The translations under genes were made by a program, and so were the position numbers. A DNA stretch of 64,000 nt from Gaiellasilicea sp963789355 (lineage in GTDB: Bacteria; Actinomycetota; Thermoleophilia; Gaiellales; Gaiellaceae), in NCBI GenBank assembly GCA_963789355.1, contig CAWBKK010000006.1:1-64000 (forward strand), given 5' to 3'. Below are positions 34,365-42,637 of this stretch, piece by piece (within the stretch, counting starts at the first letter, position 1; every line of letters starts with the position of its first letter). Below the pieces are notes generated by a model, which had not been told where the DNA came from, did not search any database, and worked only from the letters and a program-made list of their open reading frames with translations.

Positions 34365-35989
34365 CCGTAGAGGAGCAGCAGCGCGTCGGTCGGAGCGTAG
34401 TCGTCCGTGAGCACGGGCACGTCCTCCGTCGGCACCGGCGCGTCGACGCGCCCCTTGATCGCCACGGTCAGGTCGGGCGCGCCCGGTGACTGCTTCCGCA
34501 GCTCCGCCCAGCGCTCCTGCAGGAACTCCTTCGACGGTGCGGCGCCCTCGCCGGCGACGAGGATCACGTTCCTGATCCCGGTCAGGTCGAGCTCGCCCTC
34601 GCCCCGGACCGGATGGATCGCGACCGTGGGGAAGACGGTGCGATAGGTCCGCAGCATCGAGCGGAAGAGCCGTGAGTCGGCGCCGCGAACGGCCCCGATG
34701 ATGTTCGTCGAGACGACGCCACCGGGAGCCAGCCGCGCCCGCGCGAGCTGGAGGAACTCCCTGGTCGCGAGGTGGAAGGGGATCGAGTCCGAGTAGAACG
34801 CATCGATCACGATCGCATCCCATGGACCCTCGTTGGCCGCGAGGAAGCGGCGGCCGTCGTCGACCTCGACACGCAGGCGCGGGTCGCGCGGCAACGCGAA
34901 GTACTCGTACGCGACATCGACCACCTCGGGGTCGAGCTCCACCGCATCGATCCGCGTCGCCGGGAAGTCGCGCCACGTCCGCTTCGGCGCGGAGCCGCCG
35001 CCGAGGCCGATGTAGAGGATCCGCCGCGTTCCCGGCTTGTAGGCGAGCGGCAGCTGCAGGTAGTCGGAGTACTCGAAGCGCGTCCGGAACGGATCGTCCT
35101 TGAACATCCCGCTCTGGAACGAGCTGTCGAAGCGCAGGTAGCGGCTGTCGTCGTCCTCCACCACCGCGATCCGGTGGTACTGAGAGTCCTTCGTGTGGAG
35201 GATGGTGTAGCCGGACTGCGTGTCCTCGAGCGAGCCGACGCGGTCGTCGTCGCGCTGCTGGCGGTAGACGGGCGACCAGTTCCGCAGCTGCGAGGCGGCG
35301 ACCGTGCCGCCCTTGTCCGGCGCCAGCGAGACGACGGCGCCGAGACTCGCGCCGGCCAGCGCGAGCGCGACCGCACCGGCCAGCACGAGCCGCTCGACCA
35401 GCGCGACGGCCGCGGCCGCGAGCATCAGCGCGACCGCTGCCGAGGCGAGCACCTGGTCGGTTCCGAGCTCGGGGATCAGCCAGAACGACGTCGCGAAGGT
35501 GCCGGCAATGGAGCCGGCGGTCGAGATCGCGAAGAGCCGCCCGGCGGTGCGTCCGAGCTCGTCGAGCGAGTGCGCCTTCAGCCGCACCGCAATCGGCGAG
35601 ACCGTGCCGAGGATGACGCTCTGGGCGCCGAAGAGGAAGATCGTCGCGAGCAGAGGGTTCAGCCGCGGGCCTGGATCCCAGTCGACGAGCCGGTCGAGCA
35701 CCCAGCCGTCTGCAAACGGGATCGCGAGCACGAGCACCGAGGCGACGCCGAGCATCGCGACGAGCAGCCGCGGCGTCGGCCAGCGATCGGCGATCGCGCC
35801 GCCGACCCAGTAGCCGGTCGAAAGGCCCGCGAGGACGATCCCGATCAACGCCCCCCAGACGTAGAGCGAGTTGCCGAAGTAAGGGGCCAAGACCCGGCTC
35901 GCGGCGATCTCGAGCCCGAGCAGCGCGCCTCCGGCGAGAAAGACCGCGACCGCGATTGCGATCGAGCTGCGTCCGGGGGCGGTTCGCAC
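34361..35989 (-). CDS. Membrane-fused spermidine-synthase-like protein
   Basis: The 542-residue protein has an N-terminal block of seven or eight membrane segments (FLAGGALLGLEIAASRVLAP, GALIGIVLAGLSTGYWVGG, FGAQSVILGTVSPIAVRL). A soluble SpeE-like methyltransferase-fold domain follows (RILYIGLGGGSAPKRTWRDF, IDAVELDPEVVDVAYEYF, WDAIVIDAFYSDSIPFHLAT). The motif GGGSAPKRT replaces the GGG(D/E)G of true aminopropyltransferases, so the reaction is uncertain. It starts with GTG, sharing one base with the TAG of the upstream gene, so the two are coupled. Confidence 0.85.
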   Translation of the reverse strand: MRTAPGRSSIAIAVAVFLAGGALLGLEIAASRVLAPYFGNSLYVWGALIGIVLAGLSTGYWVGGAIADRWPTPRLLVAMLGVASVLVLAIPFADGWVLDRLVDWDPGPRLNPLLATIFLFGAQSVILGTVSPIAVRLKAHSLDELGRTAGRLFAISTAGSIAGTFATSFWLIPELGTDQVLASAAVALMLAAAAVALVERLVLAGAVALALAGASLGAVVSLAPDKGGTVAASQLRNWSPVYRQQRDDDRVGSLEDTQSGYTILHTKDSQYHRIAVVEDDDSRYLRFDSSFQSGMFKDDPFRTRFEYSDYLQLPLAYKPGTRRILYIGLGGGSAPKRTWRDFPATRIDAVELDPEVVDVAYEYFALPRDPRLRVEVDDGRRFLAANEGPWDAIVIDAFYSDSIPFHLATREFLQLARARLAPGGVVSTNIIGAVRGADSRLFRSMLRTYRTVFPTVAIHPVRGEGELDLTGIRNVILVAGEGAAPSKEFLQERWAELRKQSPGAPDLTVAIKGRVDAPVPTEDVPVLTDDYAPTDALLLLYG

Positions 35990-36480
35990 TACGGCAGCTC
36001 GCGCACGAGCACGGCGTCGATCCCAGCCCGCTCGAGCTCGTCGATCTGCGGCTGGGTCGCCTCGCGCAGGTCAGCGATCGCGAGCTTGCCCGCGGGCAGG
36101 TCGGAGAGCAGGTCGAGCACGTGCTCGAGCCGGTCACCGTCGTCCGGCGCAGCGAGCACGAAGAGCTCGGGGTCGAAGCGCTCGAGCGCCTCGTCGAGCT
36201 CGGTTTCCCGCTCGACCTGCACGACGAGCTCGACGCCCTCTCCGAGCTCGACGTCCTCGTCGCCCGGACAGACGATGCGTGCGTCGCCCGCCGATCCCGC
36301 CGAGGTGACGATCGGGAGCGCCGTCGACGCGCGGATCGCGTCGAGCGCGTCCTCTGCGAGGAGCGCCTCCGCCCCGCCCGCCTCGGCGCGCCGGGCCTCG
36401 TCGGCGTCGCGGACGGCGACGATCAGCGAGATCCCGTCGCCCTCGGAGATGGCCTGACTCAGACGTCTGGGGCCGGTCAC
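35989..36480 (-). CDS. Small TIM-barrel-like protein (TrpC/MfnB-like)
   Basis: I start this 163-residue product at GTG 36480. The segments ISLIVAVRDADEARRAEAGG and DELERAGIDAVLVRE resemble the first and last strands of indole-3-glycerol-phosphate synthase or (5-formylfuran-3-yl)methyl phosphate synthase barrels. The middle is short and acidic (GDEDVELGEGVELVVQVERE), and the catalytic Lys/Glu of TrpC are not apparent, so a full barrel is unlikely. The stop overlaps the SpeE-like start (TAGTG), which makes the pair one functional unit. Function is unknown. Confidence 0.6.
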   Translation of the reverse strand: MTGPRRLSQAISEGDGISLIVAVRDADEARRAEAGGAEALLAEDALDAIRASTALPIVTSAGSAGDARIVCPGDEDVELGEGVELVVQVERETELDEALERFDPELFVLAAPDDGDRLEHVLDLLSDLPAGKLAIADLREATQPQIDELERAGIDAVLVRELP

Positions 36481-36507
36481 TCGGCTGAATGTACCCGAGC
36501 CGCTACG

Positions 36508-37989
36508 GTGCGGATCGTGCGGGGGCGCATCGCGATCGTCTTTCTCCTTGTGGCGTTGCCGGCCGTCGCGTTCGCCGCGGCGCGCCCCGCGATCGTCGGA
36601 ACGCAGCGCGCCGACGTGCTGCTTGGCCGCGACGGCTCCGACCGGGTCGAAGCGCGCGCGGGCAACGACCGGATTGCGGTCGAGTACGACAGCGGGCTCG
36701 ACGACGTCTCCTGCGGTGCCGGCCGGGACATCGTCACTGCAGATCTCCGCGACCGTATCCGCGCGGGCTGCGAGGTCGTCGGCCGCCGCATCCACCGCGA
36801 CCGCCACACCAACCCGGAGAGCCAGCACGAGTCCGAGGTCGAGCCGGACTCGCAGACGGTCGGCGCGACCACCGTTGCCCTCTTCCAGGTCGGACGGAAC
36901 CGGTCGGGCGGCGCCGCGAGCATCGGCTTCTCGACCTCGAAGGACAGCGGCCGCACGTGGCGTGAAGGGATTCTCCCGGGGCTGACGACGGCCTCACGGC
37001 CGGCAGGCACGTCGGCTCGCGCCAGCGACCCAGTGCTGGCGTTCGACGCGGTGCACGGCGTCTGGCTCGCGAACACGCTCGCGCTCGCGCCGGGCGTGAC
37101 CAGGCTGACGATCCAGCGCTCGACGGACGGGCTGACGTGGACGGGCCCGATCGATGCGGCCGTCGCGCAGACGGCCGATCTCGCCTACGACAAGAACTGG
37201 CTGGCGTGCGACAACGGCGCGGCGAGCCCGTTTCGCGGCCGCTGTTACCTCGCATACACCTTGATCGGCGACCGGGGCGACGACCTCGCCGTCCAACGCT
37301 CCGACGACGGCGGCCGGACCTGGTCGGCTCCCGTCACGCGCCGGCTCCCGGTCACGGGCGTGATCCCCGTCGTCCAGCCCGACGGCAGGCTCGTGCTCGC
37401 GTTCTGGTCGGGGCGCACCGGGATGGTCTCCGTCACGTCCAGGGACGGAGGCGTCACGCTCGACGAGCCCGTCCTGATCTCGACCCTGTCCGCCCGCAAC
37501 GCGAGGCCGTTCCGGGCGCCACCCTTGATCGCAGCCGAGCTGGAGCGGAGCGGCACCGTGCTGGCGACGTGGCAGGACTGCCGCTTCCAGAGCAACTGCG
37601 CGGCGAACGACGTCGTCATCTCGCGCTCGGCGGACGGGACGACGTGGACGACGCCGGTGCGGGTGACGTCGGGCCGCAACGTCGTCCTGCCGACGATCGG
37701 CGTCGAGCCCGGGAGCGGCAGGCTCGCGATCGCCTACTACGTGATCCAGCGCAACGGGATCGACGCCGAGCTGATCACGTCCGCGGACGGGACCCGTTGG
37801 AGCGCGCCGCAGCGCCTGAACGCCCGCCGGATGCCGGTCGAATGGATGCCGCAGACGACGCTCGGCCGGATGCTGGCCGACTACATCGGCGTCAGCTGGG
37901 TCCGGGGGCGTCCGCTCGTCGTGCTCGCGCTCGCCTCGCCGCCGGTGAGCGGCCGGCTGCATCAGGCGATCTACGCCGTCCGCGGCTAG
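36508..37989 (+). CDS. Secreted BNR/Asp-box (sialidase-fold) protein
   Basis: The start is GTG 36508, or GTG 36517. The 493-residue product has a signal peptide (IAIVFLLVALPAVAFAA) and then an RTX-like stretch (GTQRADVLLGRDGSDRVEAR, AGNDRI, CGAGRDIVTAD). A six-bladed beta-propeller follows with Asp-boxes STSKDSGRTW, RSTDGLTW, RSDDGGRTW, RSADGTTW and SADGTRW. The arginine triad of active sialidases cannot be confirmed, so a non-catalytic binding role is possible. It diverges from the TIM-barrel-like gene by 27 bases, and its stop overlaps the WYL regulator stop. Confidence 0.75.
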   Translation: MRIVRGRIAIVFLLVALPAVAFAAARPAIVGTQRADVLLGRDGSDRVEARAGNDRIAVEYDSGLDDVSCGAGRDIVTADLRDRIRAGCEVVGRRIHRDRHTNPESQHESEVEPDSQTVGATTVALFQVGRNRSGGAASIGFSTSKDSGRTWREGILPGLTTASRPAGTSARASDPVLAFDAVHGVWLANTLALAPGVTRLTIQRSTDGLTWTGPIDAAVAQTADLAYDKNWLACDNGAASPFRGRCYLAYTLIGDRGDDLAVQRSDDGGRTWSAPVTRRLPVTGVIPVVQPDGRLVLAFWSGRTGMVSVTSRDGGVTLDEPVLISTLSARNARPFRAPPLIAAELERSGTVLATWQDCRFQSNCAANDVVISRSADGTTWTTPVRVTSGRNVVLPTIGVEPGSGRLAIAYYVIQRNGIDAELITSADGTRWSAPQRLNARRMPVEWMPQTTLGRMLADYIGVSWVRGRPLVVLALASPPVSGRLHQAIYAVRG

Positions 37990-38936
37990 CCGGCCGCCGC
38001 CGCGAGCTGCGCCGCGAGGGCGCGAACGCTCTGCCGCAACTCGTTCGGCCGGCGGATCGTGAAGCCACAGCCGAGTCCGGCGAGGACGGTCGCCATCCAG
38101 TCGAGCGAGCCGACGCGCATGCGCAGCAGCGTTCCCTCGGACTCCTCGACGAGCTCGGCAAGCGTGGCGGGTATCCGACGCGCCGCCTCGTCCACCGGGA
38201 GGTCGAGCAGCACCTCCACCTCCCACCTCCAGGGCACGCTTGCGAGCGACCGGGTCACGTGCGCGACCGCGTCGAAACCGTCGGGCGGCGGGAGCGCGGC
38301 TGCTTCCGTGAGCGTCGTCCGCCACATCCGGTCGACCCGGAACGTGCGCAGGTCGTCCCTCGTGTGATCGTGCGCGGCCAGATACCAGCGGCCCGAGTGG
38401 ACGACCAGGCCGTGCGGGCTCAGCTCGCGCTCGGACTCGTCCCCCGCGAACGTCCGATACGCCGTCCGCAACCGGCGCCGGCGGCGGATCGAGTCGGCGA
38501 GCAGGAGCACCGTGGCCGCGTCCGCGGGAGCGCCGCCCCTGGTCGCAGTGAAGCCGAGCGTTTCCTCGAGCGCCTCGACCTGCCGGCGCAGTGTCGCGGG
38601 CAAGACGCGATTGATCTTCGCGAGTGCACCGTCGACGGCCGCGGCGGACCCGTCACTACCCGAGCCGCGAGTCGCGAGCAGGCCGAGCACGACCACCACC
38701 GCCTCCTCGTCGCCCAGCATCAGCGGGGGCAGCCGGTACCCCGGCCGAATCCGGTAGCCACCGCCGACGCCGCGCTGCCCCTCGACCGGAATCCCGAGCT
38801 CCTGCAGGACGCCGACGTACCGGCGGGCCGTGCGCGCATCGATCCCGAGCCGCTCGGCGATCTCGCGGCCGGTCGTCAGCGGCCGGGTCTGCAGCAGCTC
38901 GAGCAGCTCGAGCAGGCGCGAGGTGGGTGAGCCCAT
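37986..38936 (-). CDS. HTH-WYL transcriptional regulator
   Basis: The start is ATG 38936 (MGSPTSRLLELLELLQ), and the product has 316 residues. The N-terminal HTH_11 domain (LTTGREIAERLGIDARTARR) is followed by GVGGGYRI and then the WYL domain (SPHGLVVHSGRWYLAAHDHT with W-Y-L, RTFRVDRM). A WCX C-terminal extension follows. WYL domains sense ligands, often nucleic-acid fragments or metabolites. It diverges from two small genes of unknown function (39021-39979), the likely targets. A longer TTG start at 38948 is possible. Confidence 0.87.
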   Translation of the reverse strand: MGSPTSRLLELLELLQTRPLTTGREIAERLGIDARTARRYVGVLQELGIPVEGQRGVGGGYRIRPGYRLPPLMLGDEEAVVVVLGLLATRGSGSDGSAAAVDGALAKINRVLPATLRRQVEALEETLGFTATRGGAPADAATVLLLADSIRRRRRLRTAYRTFAGDESERELSPHGLVVHSGRWYLAAHDHTRDDLRTFRVDRMWRTTLTEAAALPPPDGFDAVAHVTRSLASVPWRWEVEVLLDLPVDEAARRIPATLAELVEESEGTLLRMRVGSLDWMATVLAGLGCGFTIRRPNELRQSVRALAAQLAAAAG

Positions 38937-39020
38937 GCGCGCAGTCAAGCACGGATAGCGGGCGGAAACCGCCCTATTTGCCCTCTAGGCTGGTCTGGAA
39001 CCCGAGAGAGGAGCAGAGCG

Positions 39021-39497
39021 ATGAGCGACGTCGGCGATTTCGACTTCTGGATGGGCGAGTGGACCGTCCACAACCGGCGGCTGCGAGATCGGCTCGCGGG
39101 CTCGGACGAGTGGGACGAGTTCGAGGCGACGAGCGAGGCGTGGCCGATCCTCGGCGGCCTCGGCAACGAGGACGTCTTCCGCACCGACCACGACGGCGGC
39201 TTCGTCGGCATGTCGTTCCGCTTCTTCGACCCGACCACGCGCCAGTGGTCGATCTACTGGGCGGACAGCCGCCGCCCCGGGCTGCTCGACCCGCCGGTGA
39301 TCGGCTCGTTCACGGGCGACACCGGCGTCTTCGAGGGCGACGACACGTTCAAGGGCAAGCCGATCCGCGTCCGCTTCACCTGGTCGCGGGTGACGACACC
39401 GAGCCCGCGCTGGGAGCAGGCGTTCTCGGCCGACGGCGGCGAGACCTGGGAGACGAACTGGGTCAACGACTTCACTCGCGTGGGAGGAGGCGAATGA
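39021..39497 (+). CDS. Uncharacterised beta-barrel-like protein (DUF1579-like)
   Basis: This 158-residue cytoplasmic protein has GAGAGGAGCAG just upstream of the ATG. Its opening DFDFWMGEWTVHNRRLRD and the repeated short strands (GGFVGMSFRFFDPTTRQWSI, GVFEGDDTFKGKPIRVRF) suggest a lipocalin/DUF1579-like barrel. It overlaps the next gene by ATGA, so the two are coupled. The WYL regulator is divergent. I cannot name a substrate. Confidence 0.65.
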   Translation: MSDVGDFDFWMGEWTVHNRRLRDRLAGSDEWDEFEATSEAWPILGGLGNEDVFRTDHDGGFVGMSFRFFDPTTRQWSIYWADSRRPGLLDPPVIGSFTGDTGVFEGDDTFKGKPIRVRFTWSRVTTPSPRWEQAFSADGGETWETNWVNDFTRVGGGE

Positions 39498-39979
39498 GCG
39501 TCGTCGAGGCCGGCTACACGCACGCGACGAAGGCGATCACGCCCGCGCGGCCGATCACGCTTCGCGAGAGCGTGCTCAAGTGGTACGACCTCGCCCCGGC
39601 GGAGGAGCCGGTGCCGCCGGACCTGCACGTGCAGGCGCGCGGCACCCTGCTTGCGGCGGCCGATTACGGCCTGCTCGACCTGGAGGACGACCTCGGCTTC
39701 GTCATCCTCCACCGCTGCGGCGAGAGCTTCTACTTCCTGATCGTCTCGACCTGGCGGAACGACAACGAGCTCTGGGAGACCGTCTGGGCCAAGAACGGCG
39801 AGGCGGACGTCGCGTTCCACCCGTGGCCGCTCACGGGAACGCACCGTCCCACGTACTGCGTCTGGGAGCTCGGCGCGGTCTGGCACGAGCAGCAGGCGTG
39901 GAGCCGTTTCCTCCGCTCAGAACGGGGAGCCGCCGAGCGGGAGGCCTACCTGCGCGACACGTTCGCAGGCGCGGTCTGA
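39494..39979 (+). CDS. Uncharacterised protein coupled to the DUF1579-like gene
   Basis: The ATG at 39494 lies within the previous stop (ATGA), with GGAGGAGG upstream. The 161-residue product contains DLEDDLGFVILHRCGESFYF, IVSTWRNDNELWETVW and WELGAVWHEQQAWSRF. It is rich in Trp and Phe, has no signal peptide and no membrane segment. The pattern is common in actinobacteria as a conserved hypothetical protein. A small ligand-binding or enzyme fold is likely, but no catalytic motif is recognisable. Confidence 0.65.
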   Translation: MSVVEAGYTHATKAITPARPITLRESVLKWYDLAPAEEPVPPDLHVQARGTLLAAADYGLLDLEDDLGFVILHRCGESFYFLIVSTWRNDNELWETVWAKNGEADVAFHPWPLTGTHRPTYCVWELGAVWHEQQAWSRFLRSERGAAEREAYLRDTFAGAV

Positions 39980-39980
39980 G

Positions 39981-40223
39981 CTAGGCGGGTTTGCCGGCCG
40001 CGATCCAGCGTTCGAAGGTGTCGACTCGCTCCTGCGGCCACGCGGCATCGCAGGGCATGGTGCCCTCCTCCAGCCGGTCGAGGATGGCGTCGGCGTTCTG
40101 GCTGACCTCCTCGTGCGACCAGAGATCGAAGGCGAAGGTCATCGCGACCCGGTCTTGATCGCGGAAGAGCGGCTTGATGTGCTCCTCGAAGCTGGGTGGT
40201 TCGTCACTGGTCGGTGTGGCCAC
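39981..40223 (-). CDS. Small conserved protein, cytochrome-tail-like, no haem motif
   Basis: This 80-residue product starts at GTG 40223, five bases after GAGGAGG. It reads PSFEEHIKPLFRDQDRVAMT, FAFDLWSHEEVSQNADAILD, GTMPCDAAWPQERVDTFERW and ends IAAGKPA. The form '(F)xxHIxPLF ... MPC...W...FxxWIxAG' is like the end of cytochrome-c-type domains, but the CxxCH haem site is absent. It converges with the upstream gene, one base apart. Function is unknown. Confidence 0.65.
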   Translation of the reverse strand: MATPTSDEPPSFEEHIKPLFRDQDRVAMTFAFDLWSHEEVSQNADAILDRLEEGTMPCDAAWPQERVDTFERWIAAGKPA

Positions 40224-40272
40224 GGAAGCCTCCTCGCGTTGTCGGGCGAAGGCGGAAACGGGGAACCTCGTG

Positions 40273-41070
40273 CTACTGGCCGATCGGGTGCCAGACCGTC
40301 TTCAGCTCGAGGAACTTCGAGATCGTCCACGGGCTCTGCTCGTCCGGCGTGCCGTGAACGACCCGCTTGACGTTGTCGGCCGCGAGCCGCTCGAGGTCGG
40401 CGGACGTTCCATTCGCGCCGGTCAGGTCGATCGCGTTCACGTCCATGTGCCCGGCGAGGATCGGCGCGAGCTCGTCCTGGAGCCCGGTGAGGATGTTGAC
40501 GACGCCGCCCGGGAGGTCCGAGGTTGCGATCGCCTCGGCCAGCTCGAGGGCCGCGAGCGGGTGCGACTCCGACGCGACCACGACGGCCGCGTTGCCGCCG
40601 ACGATCACGGGTGCGATCCGCGAGACGAGGCCCGCCAGCGCCGGCTCTTCCGGTGCGAGCACGGCGACGACACCTGTCGGCTCCGGGATCGAGAAGTTGA
40701 AGTACGGGCCTGAGACGGGGTTTGAGGAGCCGAGCACCTGCGCCAGCTTGTCCGCCCAGCCGGCGTACCAGACGACGCGGTCGATCGCCGCCTCGACCTC
40801 CTTCTTGCCGGAACAGACCGCTGCGAGGTCGGCGGTGCGCGTCTCCATCATCTCCGCGAGCCGGTAGAGCACCTGGCCGCGGTTGTACGCCGTCGCGGCC
40901 GCCCAGCCCGGCAACGCCTTCCGTGCCGCGACGACGGCCTCACGCGCGTCTTTGCGCGAGGCGCGCGAGACGTTCTGACCCTCCGCCTCGTACGTGCGGC
41001 CCGACTCGGAGCGCGGGAAGGCGCCGCCGATGAAGAGCTTGTACGTCTTGCGGACGGGCAACCGGGTCAA
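40273..41070 (-). CDS. Half-length aldehyde dehydrogenase family protein, no catalytic Cys
   Basis: The 265-residue protein starts at TTG 41070, overlapping the stop of a tiny upstream ORF as TTGA. It keeps the N-terminal ALDH cofactor domain (YKLFIGGAFPRSESGRTYEA, AEGQNVSRASRKDAREAVVA, VGGNAAVVVASESHPLAALE, LPGGVVNILTG) but ends at FLELKTVWHPIGQ. The region with the catalytic Glu and Cys is missing. The neat C-terminus argues against simple truncation, and similar short partners occur beside full ALDHs in other actinobacteria. It may act as a regulatory or structural subunit. Confidence 0.8.
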   Translation of the reverse strand: MTRLPVRKTYKLFIGGAFPRSESGRTYEAEGQNVSRASRKDAREAVVAARKALPGWAAATAYNRGQVLYRLAEMMETRTADLAAVCSGKKEVEAAIDRVVWYAGWADKLAQVLGSSNPVSGPYFNFSIPEPTGVVAVLAPEEPALAGLVSRIAPVIVGGNAAVVVASESHPLAALELAEAIATSDLPGGVVNILTGLQDELAPILAGHMDVNAIDLTGANGTSADLERLAADNVKRVVHGTPDEQSPWTISKFLELKTVWHPIGQ

Positions 41071-41153
41071 CGAGAGCTCCCGAAGCGGCGGTCGCCGAGC
41101 ACGAGCGCGACAACGCCGGCGAGCAACAACAGCGGCACGCGGAAGCGCTTCAC
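41067..41153 (-). CDS. 28-residue single-membrane-segment peptide between the two dehydrogenases
   Basis: Reading from GTG 41153 gives VKRFRVPLLLLAGVVALVLG followed by DRRFGSSR and TGA. The GTG overlaps the stop of the full-length ALDH as GTGA, and the TGA overlaps the start of the half-length ALDH as TTGA. The whole gap between the two dehydrogenase genes is thus one ORF. It is positive at both ends with one hydrophobic helix, so a small membrane protein is plausible. It is too short to be certain, and it may simply relay ribosomes. Confidence 0.5.
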   Translation of the reverse strand: MKRFRVPLLLLAGVVALVLGDRRFGSSR

Positions 41154-42637
41154 GCCGCGTCCTCGAAGGTGAGATACGGCTCGAGCCCGTGCCGGCCGCC
41201 CTCGCGGCCGAAGCCCGACTCCTTGTAGCCCCCGAACGGCGACGCGGGGTCGAAGCGGTTGAACGTGTTCGCCCAGACGACGCCCGCCTTCAGCTTGTCC
41301 GCCATCCAGAGGATCCGCGAGCCCTTCTCCGTCCAGACTCCGGCGGAGAGCCCGTACGCGGTGTTGTTCGCCTTCTCGACCGCCTCCTCAGGGGTGCGGA
41401 AGGTGAGCACCGAGAGGACCGGGCCGAAGATCTCCTCCTGCGCGATCCGGTAGCTCTGGGCGACGTTCGTGAACACGGTCGGCGCGAACCAGTAGCCCTT
41501 CTCAGGCAGGCGGCAGGCCGGCTGGAAGATCTCCGCGCCCTCGTCCTTGCCCGACTGGACGAGCTCCGTGATCCGGTCGAGCTGCATCTGCGAGTTGATC
41601 GCGCCGATGTCCGTGTTCTTGTCCAGCGGATCGCCGAGCCGGAGCGTCTCGAGCCGCTGCTTCAGCTTCGCGATCGTCGACTCGTAGATCGACTCCTGCA
41701 CGAGCAGGCGGGAGCCGGCGCAGCAGACGTGGCCCTGGTTGAAGTAGATCCCGTTGACGATCCCCTCGACCGCCTGATCGAGCGCGGCGTCGTCGAAGAT
41801 GATGTTCGCTGCCTTGCCGCCGAGCTCGAGCGTCAGCTTCGTGCCCGTGCCGGCGAGCTCGCGCTGAATCGCCTTGCCGACCTCGGTCGAGCCGGTGAAG
41901 GCGATCTTGTCGACGTCCTCGTGCTTGACGAGCGCGGCGCCGGCGCGGCCGTCGCCGGTGACGATGTTGACGACGCCCGGCGGCAACTCGGCCTGGCGGC
42001 AGATGTCGGCGAAGAAGAGCGCCGTCAGCGGCGTCGTCTCGGCCGGCTTCAGCACGACCGTGTTCCCGGCCGCGAGCGCGGGCGCGATCTTCCACGCGAG
42101 CATCAGGAGCGGAAAGTTCCAGGGGATGATCTGGCCGGCGACCCCGACGGGCTTCGGCTTCCGCGCCGGGAACGCGTACTCGAGCTTGTCCGCCCAGCCC
42201 GCGTAGTAGAAGAAGTGCGCCGCTGCGAGGGGCAGGTCGACGTCGCGGCTCTCGCGGATCGGCTTGCCGCCGTCGAGGCTCTCGAGCACGGCCAGCTCCC
42301 GCGAGCGCTCCTGGAGGAGGCGCGCGATCCGGAAGAGGTACTTCGAGCGCTCCGAGGCGACGAGCTTCGACCAGCCGTCCTCATAGGCCGCCCGCGCCGC
42401 CTTGACGGCGAGATTGACGTCCTGCTCGTTCGCCTGCGCCACCTCGGCGAGCTTGTCCTCGCTCGAGGGCGACACCGACGGGAACCACTCGGCCGACTTC
42501 GGCTTCACGAACTTGCCTCCGATGAAGAGGCCGTAGCGCTTCTCGAGCTGGACGATCTCGCGCGCCTCGGGCGCAGGCGCGTACTCCCACTCGGTCAGGG
42601 CCGGAACGGGCGCGTGGCGCTTCGCGAGCTCGCTCAT
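41150..42637 (-). CDS. Aldehyde dehydrogenase (full length)
   Basis: The start is ATG 42637, sharing one base with the deoC TGA. The 495-residue enzyme has GQIIPWNFPLLMLAWKIAPA (NAD site), FTGSTEVGK, catalytic Glu in LELGGKAANIIF and catalytic Cys in NQGHVCCAGSR, plus the C-terminal PFGGYKESGFGREGG. Position after deoC suggests it oxidises the acetaldehyde released from deoxyribose-5-phosphate to acetate. That link is inferred. Confidence 0.93.
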   Translation of the reverse strand: MSELAKRHAPVPALTEWEYAPAPEAREIVQLEKRYGLFIGGKFVKPKSAEWFPSVSPSSEDKLAEVAQANEQDVNLAVKAARAAYEDGWSKLVASERSKYLFRIARLLQERSRELAVLESLDGGKPIRESRDVDLPLAAAHFFYYAGWADKLEYAFPARKPKPVGVAGQIIPWNFPLLMLAWKIAPALAAGNTVVLKPAETTPLTALFFADICRQAELPPGVVNIVTGDGRAGAALVKHEDVDKIAFTGSTEVGKAIQRELAGTGTKLTLELGGKAANIIFDDAALDQAVEGIVNGIYFNQGHVCCAGSRLLVQESIYESTIAKLKQRLETLRLGDPLDKNTDIGAINSQMQLDRITELVQSGKDEGAEIFQPACRLPEKGYWFAPTVFTNVAQSYRIAQEEIFGPVLSVLTFRTPEEAVEKANNTAYGLSAGVWTEKGSRILWMADKLKAGVVWANTFNRFDPASPFGGYKESGFGREGGRHGLEPYLTFEDAA

